A stretch of DNA of 64,000 nt from VBCG01 sp044226535 (GCA_044226535.1 JBGAGT010000006.1:161023-225022); one strand, 5' to 3'; counted from the first letter of the stretch, positions 1 to 7,596 are shown. The notes: generated by a model from the letters alone, not told the origin. Numbers and translations are program-made.

Positions 1-1
1 C

Positions 2-550
2 AAGCACCACCTCGTCATTGCTGCGGTTGACCGCGTAGCGTTTTCGAACTCGAAGGGTCCATGGTTGCCCAGGCAGGACCCATGGCTTGCAGCAGCGCTT
101 CATATTGCGCTTCAGCTGCAAAAGAATAATCAGGAACACGCGAAGAACAAGGGCCGCACCTTCGTAATCTTTGACGAAAACAAGATCGGCTCCGACAACC
201 TATCCGAGCTCCTTTGGGCGCCCCCATCCTGGACAGACGACTACTACGCGCGCAGCGCGAAACGGCCGCCGCTAGATCAGCTCATCGACAGTTCATTCAC
301 GGTGAAGTCGCACCATGCAGGTTTGGTTCAAGTGGCGGATCTATATGCGTTCGTGTTTCGCCGATGGGCAGAATTTAGACAATTCGGGCTGCCCGAGGAA
401 TGGGATGGCGAGCAGCCGTTCATTGATGATCTCGTGGGGATTCTTCAATCACGCATTGTGGCGCGGAGCGTTCGCCATCCTAAAAGGACGCCGTCCGATT
501 CCGCGAAATGGTTCACAAATATTACGCCCGCATGCTTCGTAGATTTGTGA
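2..550 (+). CDS. DUF3800 domain protein, 5'-truncated by the window edge
   Basis: The reading frame is open from the first full codon at position 2 to the TGA at 548-550, so the gene begins before the window. The visible 182 residues include the pattern VQVADLYAFVFRR near residues 116-128, which resembles the conserved QxAD segment near the C-terminus of DUF3800 proteins. A later TTG at 65 gives a shorter frame, but the upstream codons read on naturally. DUF3800 proteins are of unknown biochemical function, have an RNase-H-like predicted fold, and are common in defence and mobile islands. That fits its place 13 bp before the restriction gene. The family call rests on the C-terminal half only. 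Confidence 0.65.
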   Translation, partial: KHHLVIAAVDRVAFSNSKGPWLPRQDPWLAAALHIALQLQKNNQEHAKNKGRTFVIFDENKIGSDNLSELLWAPPSWTDDYYARSAKRPPLDQLIDSSFTVKSHHAGLVQVADLYAFVFRRWAEFRQFGLPEEWDGEQPFIDDLVGILQSRIVARSVRHPKRTPSDSAKWFTNITPACFVDL

Positions 551-563
551 ACTTACAAAGTTA

Positions 564-1526
564 TTGTGCGCATCTTCCCGAAGCCAAGGGCGGAAGCGTC
601 TGCACCTTCAATACGTTAGCTATCGTCAGCCAAGTCAATTGAAAGTCCTTCCTGCATCGTTAGTTCTCCCAGGGCACGCGGATTACGATGAATTGGTAGC
701 CTTGCGCTGCGAAATCGTGAAACGATCTGGTGGCCTATATGAATTGCGTGAGCAATTTCCGGAGAGGATTCGGCAGGCCATCAATGAAGTAATCGACACG
801 CCGCGAACTGGGCGACTGACAATTAAAGAGCTCGAGAAAACGGAAAAAACCTATATCGGCACTAAAATTGAGATCCTTGTCAGAGATTTTCTGGGAATTC
901 CGAAGGGTAGGCTTGACTTGGAAATCAACGGTAAGGATGTCGATGTAAAGAACACGGTAGGGAGCACATGGATGATTCCAACTGAAGCATACGGACATCC
1001 TTGTATTCTAATCGCATCCGATGAGACCAAATCTACGTGTCATCTTGGCGTAATGATTGCAAAGCCCGCGTATCTAACAAGCGTGCCAAATCAAGACGGA
1101 AAGTGCGGCGTTTCGGCGGCAGGGTTCAATCATATATTGTGGATTCTCAAAGACCAGCCCCTGCCTCGCAATTTGCTTGCCCAATTGGACGTTGCGACGA
1201 GTCGCTACATCACAGAGATGAAGAATGTTAGCGCGACCCAACGGATATTCCGCCTATTTTCCACCGTGCTACGAGAGCCAATCACAAGGGAAACAATTAG
1301 AGCTGTGGCTAGACAATTGGGAGATCCAATGAAGCGTTTGCGCCGCAATGGAGGCGCCAGGGATCTATTGTTGGCGAAAGGGATTGCAGTTCTGTCTGGC
1401 AGGCAGCATGGGGCTGTAATCGATCAATTAAAATTGCCACGCTGCAGGAACGACGAATTCATTGCCATCGACATACGTACGATGGAAGAGAAGCAAACAT
1501 TGCAAGCCGCGAACCTTCTTGCATAG
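564..1526 (+). CDS. NaeI-type (type IIE) restriction endonuclease
   Basis: The 320-residue protein matches the NaeI family over its length. A segment with RTGR (81-84), KTEKT (92-96) and GTKIEI (99-104) leads into DVDVKN (125-130). By analogy with NaeI, E103, D118, D127 and K129 are the likely metal-binding and catalytic residues. The C-terminal half keeps the family pattern PMKRLRRNGGAR and a terminal EFIAI block, corresponding to the effector-DNA-binding domain. NaeI cuts GCCGGC; whether this enzyme has the same specificity cannot be read from sequence. The start is uncertain: TTG at 564 has no clear ribosome site and TTG at 639 is an alternative. It lies 3 bp before vsr, and a C5 methyltransferase converges on the pair. 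Base composition is clearly lower in GC than the chromosome around it. Confidence 0.85.
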   Translation: MCASSRSQGRKRLHLQYVSYRQPSQLKVLPASLVLPGHADYDELVALRCEIVKRSGGLYELREQFPERIRQAINEVIDTPRTGRLTIKELEKTEKTYIGTKIEILVRDFLGIPKGRLDLEINGKDVDVKNTVGSTWMIPTEAYGHPCILIASDETKSTCHLGVMIAKPAYLTSVPNQDGKCGVSAAGFNHILWILKDQPLPRNLLAQLDVATSRYITEMKNVSATQRIFRLFSTVLREPITRETIRAVARQLGDPMKRLRRNGGARDLLLAKGIAVLSGRQHGAVIDQLKLPRCRNDEFIAIDIRTMEEKQTLQAANLLA

Positions 1527-1529
1527 GGA

Positions 1530-1934
1530 ATGGAACGTAGCGAAAACATGCGCCGTATTCGTAGCGCTGACACCGGGCCGGAGCGCGCGGTGCGCTCGAT
1601 TGTGTCGAAGCTTGGATACCGCTATCGTCTGAATCGACGTGATCTCCCGGGATGTCCTGATTTAGCCTTTATCGCGAAGCGCAAGGCGATCTTTGTCCAC
1701 GGTTGCTTCTGGCACCAGCATCGATCGTGCAACGAAGGACGTCTCCCCAAGTCGAACATATGCTATTGGGAGCCGAAATTGAGGCGCACTCAAATGCGAG
1801 ATCGGTCCGCAAAGAGCGCTCTGACGAGACTTGGGTGGAAGTATCTGACCGTTTGGGAATGTGAGTTGGGTCGCCTCGACAGAGTCACCAAACGGCTTCA
1901 GGAGTTCCTAAACGAGCGATCGCCGCGTTCTTGA
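1530..1934 (+). CDS. vsr: Very short patch repair endonuclease (Vsr)
   Basis: This 134-residue protein has the Vsr signature. It begins NMRRIRSADTGPE, followed by LPGCPDLAF with the catalytic Asp at D44. HGCFWHQH (57-64) carries the active-site and zinc-site histidines, and WECEL lies near the C-terminus. Vsr nicks 5' to the T in T:G mismatches that arise when 5-methylcytosine deaminates, so it protects sites modified by a C5 methyltransferase. The gene starts 3 bp after the restriction gene stop and is probably co-transcribed with it. The partner methyltransferase is the convergent gene at 2004-2957. Length is normal for the family. Confidence 0.93.
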   Translation: MERSENMRRIRSADTGPERAVRSIVSKLGYRYRLNRRDLPGCPDLAFIAKRKAIFVHGCFWHQHRSCNEGRLPKSNICYWEPKLRRTQMRDRSAKSALTRLGWKYLTVWECELGRLDRVTKRLQEFLNERSPRS

Positions 1935-2003
1935 AAATCCGAAGTTACACATAGGGGAACGTGTGTATGCGATGGTAGCCGTGGCCTATTTTCGCGCAAA
2001 GTG

Positions 2004-2957
2004 CTACGCCCGTCGTAGTCGGCTACGAGCCCACTTTTCGATCGCTAGTTGCACCTGAGAGCCAACGGCGCGTGCTACAGGCGGCGGAAATGCATTACCG
2101 ATCTGGCGATATGCGGCGGTTTTCTTTCCAAAGAACTCCCAGTCGTCGGGGAAGCCTTGTAGCCTCGCGACCATGCGCGTTGTGAGGCGCGGGCGACCCA
2201 CGAACTCGCGGGCGGGAGACGCATCGGCGATTCCCATTCCATCCACCCCCAAACTGGCCCAAGCTCGCTTGGCTCGAGTCGGTCCGAGATCGGGACCGCC
2301 ATGCTTCTTACTGCCGCCCACTACTGTTGGAGCGATGTCGCCGGCCAGCTCCTTCCATCGATTGGCTTGCCGCCAACCATTTGACGACATCAAGTCATAT
2401 AAAGCCGCTCCAACAGACATCGGAGGGGATGTCGACGGAACCGGCCATGAAAAGTGAGGAGCTATTTCCTTTCGCAAGCCAACAAAAACGACACGCGGCC
2501 GCAGTTGCGGGACGCCAAATTCGGAAGCATTTAACAGCCTCCAATCTGCCTCATAGCCGAGCGCGCGGAGCTGCCGTATTATCTTTCCACGATAGGCGTC
2601 AAAGATCGAATCAAGAAGGCCGCGCACATTTTCCAACATGACGGCGTCGGGTCGACACTCGTCAACAAGTCGAATCGCCTCGGGAAATAGGTCACGATCA
2701 TCACCTCTGCCCAACTGCTTGCCTGCTCTGGAGAATGGAGGACATGGAACTCCGCCCGAAACGAGGGAGATGCCCTTAAAGTTCCTTGCTGAAATCGAAC
2801 GGACGTCTGCCTCAATCACGTTCCACAATGGACGATTTATACGCAGAGTATTGCAGGCCGCTGAGTCGTTCTCGACAAGCCCAATGTGAGAGAACCCAGA
2901 CTGCTCTAAGCCGAGAGCTTGGCCGCCGGCGCCAGCGCAAATTTCAAAAGACTCCAT
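2004..2957 (-). CDS. DNA (cytosine-5) methyltransferase of the NaeI-like R-M system
   Basis: The 317-residue protein contains the C5-methyltransferase motifs in order. Motif I is FEICAGAGGQALG (SAM binding). Motif IV is GGVPCPPFS with the nucleophile C72. Motif VI is ENV (109-111), motif VIII is QLRPR (151-155), and motif X is QIGNAFPPPVA near the C-terminus. It should methylate the recognition site of the neighbouring endonuclease and so protect the host. The variable target-recognition region is short, about residues 175-260. The gene faces the endonuclease-vsr pair and their ends are 69 bp apart. The start at 2957 places motif I at residue 4, as is common in this family. A perfect TATAAT lies 35 bp upstream. 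Confidence 0.92.
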   Translation of the reverse strand: MESFEICAGAGGQALGLEQSGFSHIGLVENDSAACNTLRINRPLWNVIEADVRSISARNFKGISLVSGGVPCPPFSRAGKQLGRGDDRDLFPEAIRLVDECRPDAVMLENVRGLLDSIFDAYRGKIIRQLRALGYEADWRLLNASEFGVPQLRPRVVFVGLRKEIAPHFSWPVPSTSPPMSVGAALYDLMSSNGWRQANRWKELAGDIAPTVVGGSKKHGGPDLGPTRAKRAWASLGVDGMGIADASPAREFVGRPRLTTRMVARLQGFPDDWEFFGKKTAAYRQIGNAFPPPVARAVGSQVQLAIEKWARSRLRRA

Positions 2958-2991
2958 TGTTCTGTGTGGCGTGCGGTTGCGGTAGCAGAAA

Positions 2992-2997
2992 ATTATA
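2992..2997 (-). promoter_or_regulatory. -10 element of the methyltransferase promoter
   Basis: On the minus strand these six bases read TATAAT, about 35 bp upstream of the methyltransferase ATG at 2957. The region at the proper -35 distance (about 3014-3022) is AT-rich but has no good TTGACA match. This would let the methylase be transcribed independently of the endonuclease, which is read from the other strand. The assignment rests on one hexamer and its position. Confidence 0.45.
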
Positions 2998-3054
2998 TGT
3001 CATTGTCACGATGGAGAAAAGTAAGTAAGCCGTCGCCTGAACATACATGGCGAC

Positions 3055-3289
3055 TGAATCCACTCCGCGGAGCGCGGCCGCGAGCTCATCGGCGCACCAG
3101 TTCATCTGGGGCTTGCCGCGCGCTGGCCCTAAGCAGTCACGCTTGTTCTCTGGTCTGGTGCCGACCTTTTGCGCGACAGCCCGATCTTCGCGGTTCGCGC
3201 CGAATTCAACGCCATCGTAGGGTACGAGGTGGAGTGCTTGCCAGACCTTCTTAGGCGCCCTGCCCCTCGAGTGTCGTCGTCGTAGCCTT
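3055..3289 (-). pseudogene. Decayed AbrB/VapB-type antitoxin gene, paralogue of the one at 5659-5898
   Basis: Read on the minus strand, this stretch aligns codon by codon with the intact antitoxin gene at 5659-5898. Shared blocks include DGVEF, ANRE/VNRE, QK, KRD, ARGK and a final ADEL/TDEL...LRG. It has three lesions. The start ATG is AAG (3287-3289), five bases are missing between codon 10 and the KKV motif so the frame shifts, and the stop is TCA instead of TGA (3055-3057). A methionine codon follows, exactly where the toxin of the intact pair would begin, but no PIN-domain toxin is present and the methyltransferase promoter takes its place. It is a remnant of a second VapBC locus truncated at the edge of the R-M module. 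Confidence 0.8.
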
Positions 3290-3548
3290 GCTGGGTTCCT
3301 CGAAGCAATGCCAATCGTACGAGTGTTACACAGGCTGCCAATCTCGCGCGGGTGCTTTCAGTTCATGGCTAACAGGACACGCGTCTGCACGCTATCGGCC
3401 ATTTGCCGCTCGCCCGGCACGACTCCGCGTAGCGCGAACCTCGGCAATGTTGCATCATCCCGCACTCGAAGTGGCCCGTGTCGAGTGGGCTGCGCAACGG
3501 CATGGGTACCTCAGGAGTGACTCTCGAGTTCCTGCTGAGTGATGCGGC
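3290..3548. other. Intergenic stretch with no recognisable gene
   Basis: Between the antitoxin remnant and the end of the HTH/GIY-YIG gene. Short frames exist on both strands, but none has a recognisable motif, ribosome site or sensible codon use. Given the decayed gene beside it, this is probably degraded mobile DNA. Confidence 0.4.
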
Positions 3549-4274
3549 TCACTTCGTTCGCCTCTTGGCTTTCTTTCTTGGGGACTTCTTTTTTCCGGTG
3601 CCCTGTCCGTCGAACTTCTCCATACGCACGTTAAGAAGATCGTTGGCGAATCCTCGAACCAGCAGAGCCTCCAGACTATTCACCATCGCCTTTTCAACTT
3701 CGTACGCACTGACGTAGGCAGCGAGATCGTTTAGGCGAAGCTTTGTGCGAGTGGGCTGCCTCTGTTTTTCGTAAGCTGGTTTGAATGCTTGGCGACGCGT
3801 CGGATGTCTGACTCGGTAGACCGACTGAGTGTCGCGGTCCCGATTGAAGACGTTTTTCATTTCGGACCAGAGCGATAGCTCTTTGGCCTTTCCGGTATAG
3901 ATGGCTCGTCCCCGCGTGTCATAGAAAATGTAAATTCCTTTCGAACTGCTCAGCTTGGCCCGAAGCTGAACGTGCAGCGGGTTGTCATCTTTGCCCGTTG
4001 GAAACAGCTCATACTTCATCCCACCAGTCGACTCAACTGCATCTATTGGAAAGAACTCCACTATCGGCCGCAACGTCGTCTGTTGTGCTTTCGCCACAGC
4101 GACACGGGAAGCCTTGTCGATAGCGTTGGCAACCTGGCGTGCTGTGATTGATTTCTTCGAACGCTTCCATCCCCCTAATGCAATCTCGCTCATTCCAAGG
4201 TGGTGAGCGAGCGCGCGATCGGTCTTGATTGCCAACTTGCGCTTAAGCTCGACTACGAGGTCCTTCCCCTTCAT
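3549..4274 (-). CDS. HTH/GIY-YIG nuclease fusion protein, uncharacterised
   Basis: This 241-residue protein joins two domains. Residues 1-60 look like a Cro/CI-type helix-turn-helix (LVVELKRKL, then ALAHHLGMSEIALGGWKR). Residues 110-215 form a GIY-YIG nuclease core: KGIYIFYD (112-119), AIYTG (124-128) and LEALLVRGFANDLLN (201-215), where E202 is the likely metal ligand. The C-terminus is a lysine/arginine-rich tail (KKKSPRKKAKRRTK) likely to bind nucleic acid. The ATG at 4274 is preferred over the one at 4298 because GGAGG lies 8 bases before it. The gene sits between the R-M remnant and a HigBA-like locus. A sequence-specific nuclease or selfish/defence role is inferred; no named family is claimed. 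Confidence 0.7.
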   Translation of the reverse strand: MKGKDLVVELKRKLAIKTDRALAHHLGMSEIALGGWKRSKKSITARQVANAIDKASRVAVAKAQQTTLRPIVEFFPIDAVESTGGMKYELFPTGKDDNPLHVQLRAKLSSSKGIYIFYDTRGRAIYTGKAKELSLWSEMKNVFNRDRDTQSVYRVRHPTRRQAFKPAYEKQRQPTRTKLRLNDLAAYVSAYEVEKAMVNSLEALLVRGFANDLLNVRMEKFDGQGTGKKKSPRKKAKRRTK

Positions 4275-4358
4275 CACGCAGCCCTCCGGTCGATCCAACG
4301 GCCCTCGCTCATAACCCTAGCGAGCCTCTTGCTGCCTCGCGGGCGGCGGGTCACGAAC

Positions 4359-4703
4359 TCAACAACTTCCTACACCACGTCCGGGGATACAACCCAAGAG
4401 TTCTAATCCCCTACCACGCACTAAATGCAATAACTTGAGCGCCGCTCCCGTCGGCCTCTTCTGCCCGATCTCCCACTTCTGCACCGTCGATACGCTCGTA
4501 TTCAGCAACCTGGCAAACACCGCCTGACTCACCCGCGCGTCCTCGCGAATGCGCTTGATTTGCTTAGGTTTTAGTGTTGGCACGGGAGGCACGCAAAGTT
4601 GGTCGAAATCACGCAACGTGACTCGATCCATCGCGCCAGCCTTGTGCAGGCCCTTCGCGGTCTCCAGGACCGCTTGAAGGATTGGGGAAGGGTTCTTAGG
4701 CAT
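4359..4703 (-). CDS. HigA/NadS-like XRE antitoxin
   Basis: The 114-residue protein has an XRE helix-turn-helix at about residues 50-95 (IKRIREDARVSQAVFARLLNT followed by VSTVQKWEIG). It ends in a LLHLVRGRGLELL helix typical of HigA-like antitoxins encoded downstream of RelE-type toxins. The ATG at 4703 overlaps the toxin stop, as expected for translational coupling; an ATG two codons earlier (4709) is also possible. About ten residues follow the usual family end, so the stop may have drifted. The partner toxin is disrupted, so this is an antitoxin without a working toxin. Confidence 0.8.
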   Translation of the reverse strand: MPKNPSPILQAVLETAKGLHKAGAMDRVTLRDFDQLCVPPVPTLKPKQIKRIREDARVSQAVFARLLNTSVSTVQKWEIGQKRPTGAALKLLHLVRGRGLELLGCIPGRGVGSC

Positions 4704-5063
4704 CGCCATCGAGTTCGACGAGTTCTCCGGCTTGGATAGCGCGCGACAGCTCCTGCGCAGTCAACGAGAGCAGGTGATTCGCCAGCTTGTTCAATGCTTC
4801 CTGTTCGTTCGGATCGATGTTGCTGCGCTCGTTCTTCTGAAAGCCGTACAGGAATACCCAGCGGTTTGCCCTGTTCGTGGAAACCAGGGTGCGAAATCCG
4901 CCGCTCTTCCCGCGTCATGGTAGACCGATTCGCTTCTTGACCAGGCCGCCGCCGAGTTGGGCGTCGGGCCAGTTTCCATTTCACGGACGGGGTAGCGAAG
5001 AAGATCCGAAGCCACTCCATGCTTGGTCGCCCAGCGGTCGAACCATCGGGTCTTGAAGATCAC
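4696..5063 (-). pseudogene. Broken RelE/HigB-type toxin gene (frameshift plus nonsense codon)
   Basis: From the GTG at 5063 the minus strand reads IFKTRWFDRWATKHGV...REMETG, the typical beginning of the RelE family with PF06296-like architecture. The frame then shifts. The family sequence resumes two bases over with PDAQLGGGLVKKRIGLP, a TGA, then RGKSGGFRTLVSTN, WVFLYGFQKNERSNID and a C-terminus overlapping the antitoxin start (TAA at 4696-4698). The TGA sits where the family usually has Gly (GGA to TGA is one change). Both lesions should abolish the toxin. The order toxin-antitoxin and the overlap identify the original operon. Confidence 0.85.
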
Positions 5064-5082
5064 TACGGGGCGTCTCGATTTG

Positions 5083-5107
5083 CACTATAGCACTAAGTGC
5101 TATAGTG
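5083..5107. promoter_or_regulatory. Perfect inverted repeat, operator of the broken HigBA-like locus
   Basis: CACTATAGCAC and GTGCTATAGTG form an 11-bp perfect inverted repeat around TAA, 20 bp upstream of the toxin start at 5063. On the minus strand it contains TATAGT, usable as a -10. An autoregulatory operator at this position is the rule for HigBA/RelBE modules. It is perfectly preserved although the toxin is dead, which suggests either recent inactivation or continued antitoxin autoregulation. Confidence 0.75.
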
Positions 5108-5250
5108 TGGAACTGGCGACTCCGCCCCGAAGAGGCGGACCGCTGGCGAGAGCTCGCAAGGCGCAGAACCATCGAAGTACGCTAGCCGCAGGCGACACCT
5201 CCGGCTATGGCCAATCGACGTGCGCGCCCGAGCCTCTTGAGGTGCAGCGA

Positions 5251-5652
5251 TCAATTTGGCGTAAGCAGCCTCACCGTTGGAAAGTGTCGTCTGTACCTCC
5301 TCGCATCCCGCGTAATCACCCCGCCCCTCACGACCGCGGCATGCGCCCCAATGAAGAAGTCCGCCAGTACGTTCGGCCTGGCTCCCCCATCCCGTCGATA
5401 TTGCAAGTAGGCCCGCCCCGCCAGGAACAGGGCCGCACGCGGTAATTCCCGCAGCTCGATGCCCATTGCGTGGATCGATTGATCCACGGCGTCGACCGAC
5501 TCGAATGACAGCGATAGCTCCGAGTAGATGACGGGGTTGATGATCAGCTCATGCACCTGCGCCTGCGCACGGAGCTGGCCGATGGACCAGTCTGCCCACA
5601 CCAGGTCGTCCTGCAGCACATCCAGCAAGACGTTGGTGTCGACGAGCATCAT
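5251..5652 (-). CDS. vapC: PIN-domain ribonuclease toxin VapC
   Basis: The 133-residue protein has the four acidic residues of PIN domains: D5 in LVDTN, E45 in IYSEL, D98 in LADFFIGAHA, and D116 in ITRDARRY. VapC toxins cleave tRNA or rRNA when released from their antitoxin. The start overlaps a position 6 bp after the antitoxin stop (5659), giving the standard antitoxin-toxin order. No lesion is seen, so the pair appears functional. The 143 bp between this stop and the next locus holds only a weak stem (TCCGCC/GGCGGA near 5123-5141). Confidence 0.9.
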   Translation of the reverse strand: MMLVDTNVLLDVLQDDLVWADWSIGQLRAQAQVHELIINPVIYSELSLSFESVDAVDQSIHAMGIELRELPRAALFLAGRAYLQYRRDGGARPNVLADFFIGAHAAVVRGGVITRDARRYRRHFPTVRLLTPN

Positions 5653-5658
5653 CGCGCT

Positions 5659-5898
5659 TCAGTCCTCGCCGCGCAGCAATGCCATCAACTCATCTGTGCG
5701 CCACTTGACTTGCGCCTTGCCGCGCGCCGATTCGAAGCGGTCGCGCTTGCTGGCTTGGCGGGCGTCGGCCTTTTGCACGACGACCTGGCCTTCACGGTTG
5801 ACGTCGAACTCGACCCCGTCCCCAGGGTTCAGCCGAAGTGCGTCGCGAACCTTCTTTGGAATGGTGACCTGCCCCTTGATGGTCATTGTCGTGGCCAT
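5659..5898 (-). CDS. vapB: AbrB/SpoVT-type antitoxin VapB
   Basis: The 79-residue protein starts MATTMTIKGQVTIPKKVRDAL, the swapped-hairpin AbrB DNA-binding fold (GQVTIPKxVR), with DGVEFDVN completing it by residue 35. The C-terminal half should wrap the VapC toxin. It is the first gene of the pair, with an inverted-repeat operator at 5913-5941. A decayed homologue lies at 3055-3289, which shows that two related VapBC loci once flanked this island. Confidence 0.9.
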   Translation of the reverse strand: MATTMTIKGQVTIPKKVRDALRLNPGDGVEFDVNREGQVVVQKADARQASKRDRFESARGKAQVKWRTDELMALLRGED

Positions 5899-5912
5899 AT
5901 TGGATCCTTGGA

Positions 5913-5941
5913 GGTATTACCCAAAGAGAAATTGTAATACC
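5913..5941. promoter_or_regulatory. Inverted-repeat operator upstream of vapBC
   Basis: GGTATTAC and GTAATACC are perfect 8-bp arms separated by 13 bases, starting 15 bp upstream of the vapB start. A third related arm (GTAGTACC, 5950-5957) follows. AbrB-type antitoxins bind such repeats to repress their own operon. The AT-rich spacer could include the promoter elements. Confidence 0.7.
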
Positions 5942-6182
5942 ACTTGGGAGTAGTACCGAATGCGCGATCGTCCAAGGCAACAGCTGGTGCGCATGACGCT
6001 CCCCACGATCCTGAAACCGGTCGCTGCTCGACCGCCATAGGTCGAGTGGCGGACTCCCCATGCCCGAACGGCTGAGCCACGCTCCCTTTCTTGTCCCAAA
6101 TCAACCCCTTGCCTTAGCCTTCCCGCGCCAACGGGCGTAAAATCCCGTCCAGCCCCTGCCAAGGGGCCGCTTCCGCACGCCC

Positions 6183-7433
6183 ATGACCCTCTTCGCCCTA
6201 GGCCTCAACCACACCACCGCGCCCCTCGACGTGCGCGAGCGTGTTGCGTTCGCGCCGGAATCCCTGGGCGACGCGCTGCGAAACCTCACCCGCGCCCGCA
6301 AGGTCAAGGAAGCGGCCATCCTCTCCACCTGCAACCGCACCGAGGTGTACTTCCACGATGGCGTACCGGACGAGGTGGCCGCCTGGCTGAACGAGGCCCA
6401 CAACCTCCCCGGCGACGCGCTGCAGCCGCACCTCTACACGCTGGGCAACGAGAAGGCGGTGGCGCACGCCTTCCGCGTGGCCTCGGGCCTCGACTCGATG
6501 GTGCTGGGTGAGCCGCAGATCCTCGGACAGATGAAGCAGGCGGTGCGCTCGGCCGAGGCGGCGGGCTCGCTGGGCCTGGTGCTCAATCGCCTGTTCCAGC
6601 GCACCTTCGCGGTGGCGAAGGACGTGCGCACCAATACCGACATCGGCACGGCGTCGATCTCGATGGCGGCGGCGTCGGTGAAGCTCGCCGAGCGCATCTT
6701 CCCCTCGCTCGCCGACCAGCGCCTCTTGCTCATCGGCGCGGGCGAGATGATCGAGCTCGCGGCGACGCACTTCGCGGCGCAGAAGCCGCGCGCCATCACG
6801 GTGGCCAACCGCACGCTGGAGCGGGGGCGCAAGCTCGCCGACCGCTTCGGCGCCGACGCGATCACGCTGAACGAGATGCCGGACCGGCTCTCGCAGTTCG
6901 ACATCATCGTCACCTGCACGGCCAGCACGCTGCCCATCCTGGGCAAGGGGCTGATCGAGCGCGTGATCAAGCAACGCCGCCACGCGCCGGTGTTCATCGT
7001 CGACCTCGCCGTGCCGCGCGACGTCGAGCCCGAGGTGGGCGCGCTCGACGACGTGTTCCTCTACTCCGTCGACGACCTGGCCGCCATCGTCAAGGACAAC
7101 CTCGCCATCCGCCGCGAGTCGGTGGTGCAGGCCGAGGCCATGATCGCCGAGCAGACCGACCACTTCCTGCGCTGGCTCGACGGCCGCGCGGTGGTGCCGA
7201 CCATCTCGGCGCTGCACGGCCACCACGACGCGATGCGCGCGGGCGAGCTCGAGCGCGCGCGCCGCATGCTCGCCACGGGCTCGACGCCCGAGGCTGCGCT
7301 GGAAGCGTTGGCGCGCGGGCTTACGAGCAAGCTGATGCATGGCCAGCTGGCTGCGCTCAACCAGGCGGGCGATGCCGAGCGTGCGGAGTTGATCGCGCTG
7401 TTCCAGCGGATCTACAAGCTGCCTGAGCATTAG
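6183..7433 (+). CDS. hemA: Glutamyl-tRNA reductase
   Basis: This 416-residue protein catalyses the NADPH-dependent reduction of glutamyl-tRNA to glutamate-1-semialdehyde, the first committed step of the C5 haem pathway. The catalytic nucleophile C50 lies in LSTCNRTEVY. A GLDSMVLGEPQILGQMK segment and a Rossmann motif (LLIGAGEM near residue 181) follow, with a helical dimerisation domain at the C-terminus. Length is standard. ATG at 6183 gives the canonical N-terminus. The order hemA-prfA-prmC is conserved in many proteobacteria. hemC and hemD lie at the other end of the window. Confidence 0.97.
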   Translation: MTLFALGLNHTTAPLDVRERVAFAPESLGDALRNLTRARKVKEAAILSTCNRTEVYFHDGVPDEVAAWLNEAHNLPGDALQPHLYTLGNEKAVAHAFRVASGLDSMVLGEPQILGQMKQAVRSAEAAGSLGLVLNRLFQRTFAVAKDVRTNTDIGTASISMAAASVKLAERIFPSLADQRLLLIGAGEMIELAATHFAAQKPRAITVANRTLERGRKLADRFGADAITLNEMPDRLSQFDIIVTCTASTLPILGKGLIERVIKQRRHAPVFIVDLAVPRDVEPEVGALDDVFLYSVDDLAAIVKDNLAIRRESVVQAEAMIAEQTDHFLRWLDGRAVVPTISALHGHHDAMRAGELERARRMLATGSTPEAALEALARGLTSKLMHGQLAALNQAGDAERAELIALFQRIYKLPEH

Positions 7434-7436
7434 CTC

Positions 7437-7590
7437 CCGTCATTCCCGCGAAACTTGCCCCCGAGCGCTTCAATCGGGGGGCGGGAACCCACATGCTGTC
7501 GTCCCCGCGAGGCTTGTCCCCGAATGAAGTTATCGGGGAGCGGGGATCCAGCCGTACCGTTAATACTGGGTCCCCGCTTTCGCGGGGATG
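7437..7590. repeat. Dispersed hairpin repeat cluster between hemA and prfA
   Basis: There are two copies of a long variant (7437-7494 and 7500-7552, with an inner CCCCGA...TCGGGG stem) and one inverted short copy (GGGTCCCCGCTTTCGCGGGG, 7567-7586). The last copy ends in GGGGATGACG and its ATG at 7588 is in frame with prfA. The cluster may act as a transcriptional or mRNA-stability hairpin. Confidence 0.9.
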
Positions 7591-7596
7591 ACGAAG

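Noticed and set aside
3129..3341. 70-codon minus-strand frame in the intergenic region
   Set aside because: It is out of frame with the antitoxin remnant, which explains the sequence better.
6198..7430. 410-codon frame on the minus strand opposite hemA
   Set aside because: It is a GC-rich shadow of hemA with low-complexity Arg/Ala/His content and no motif.
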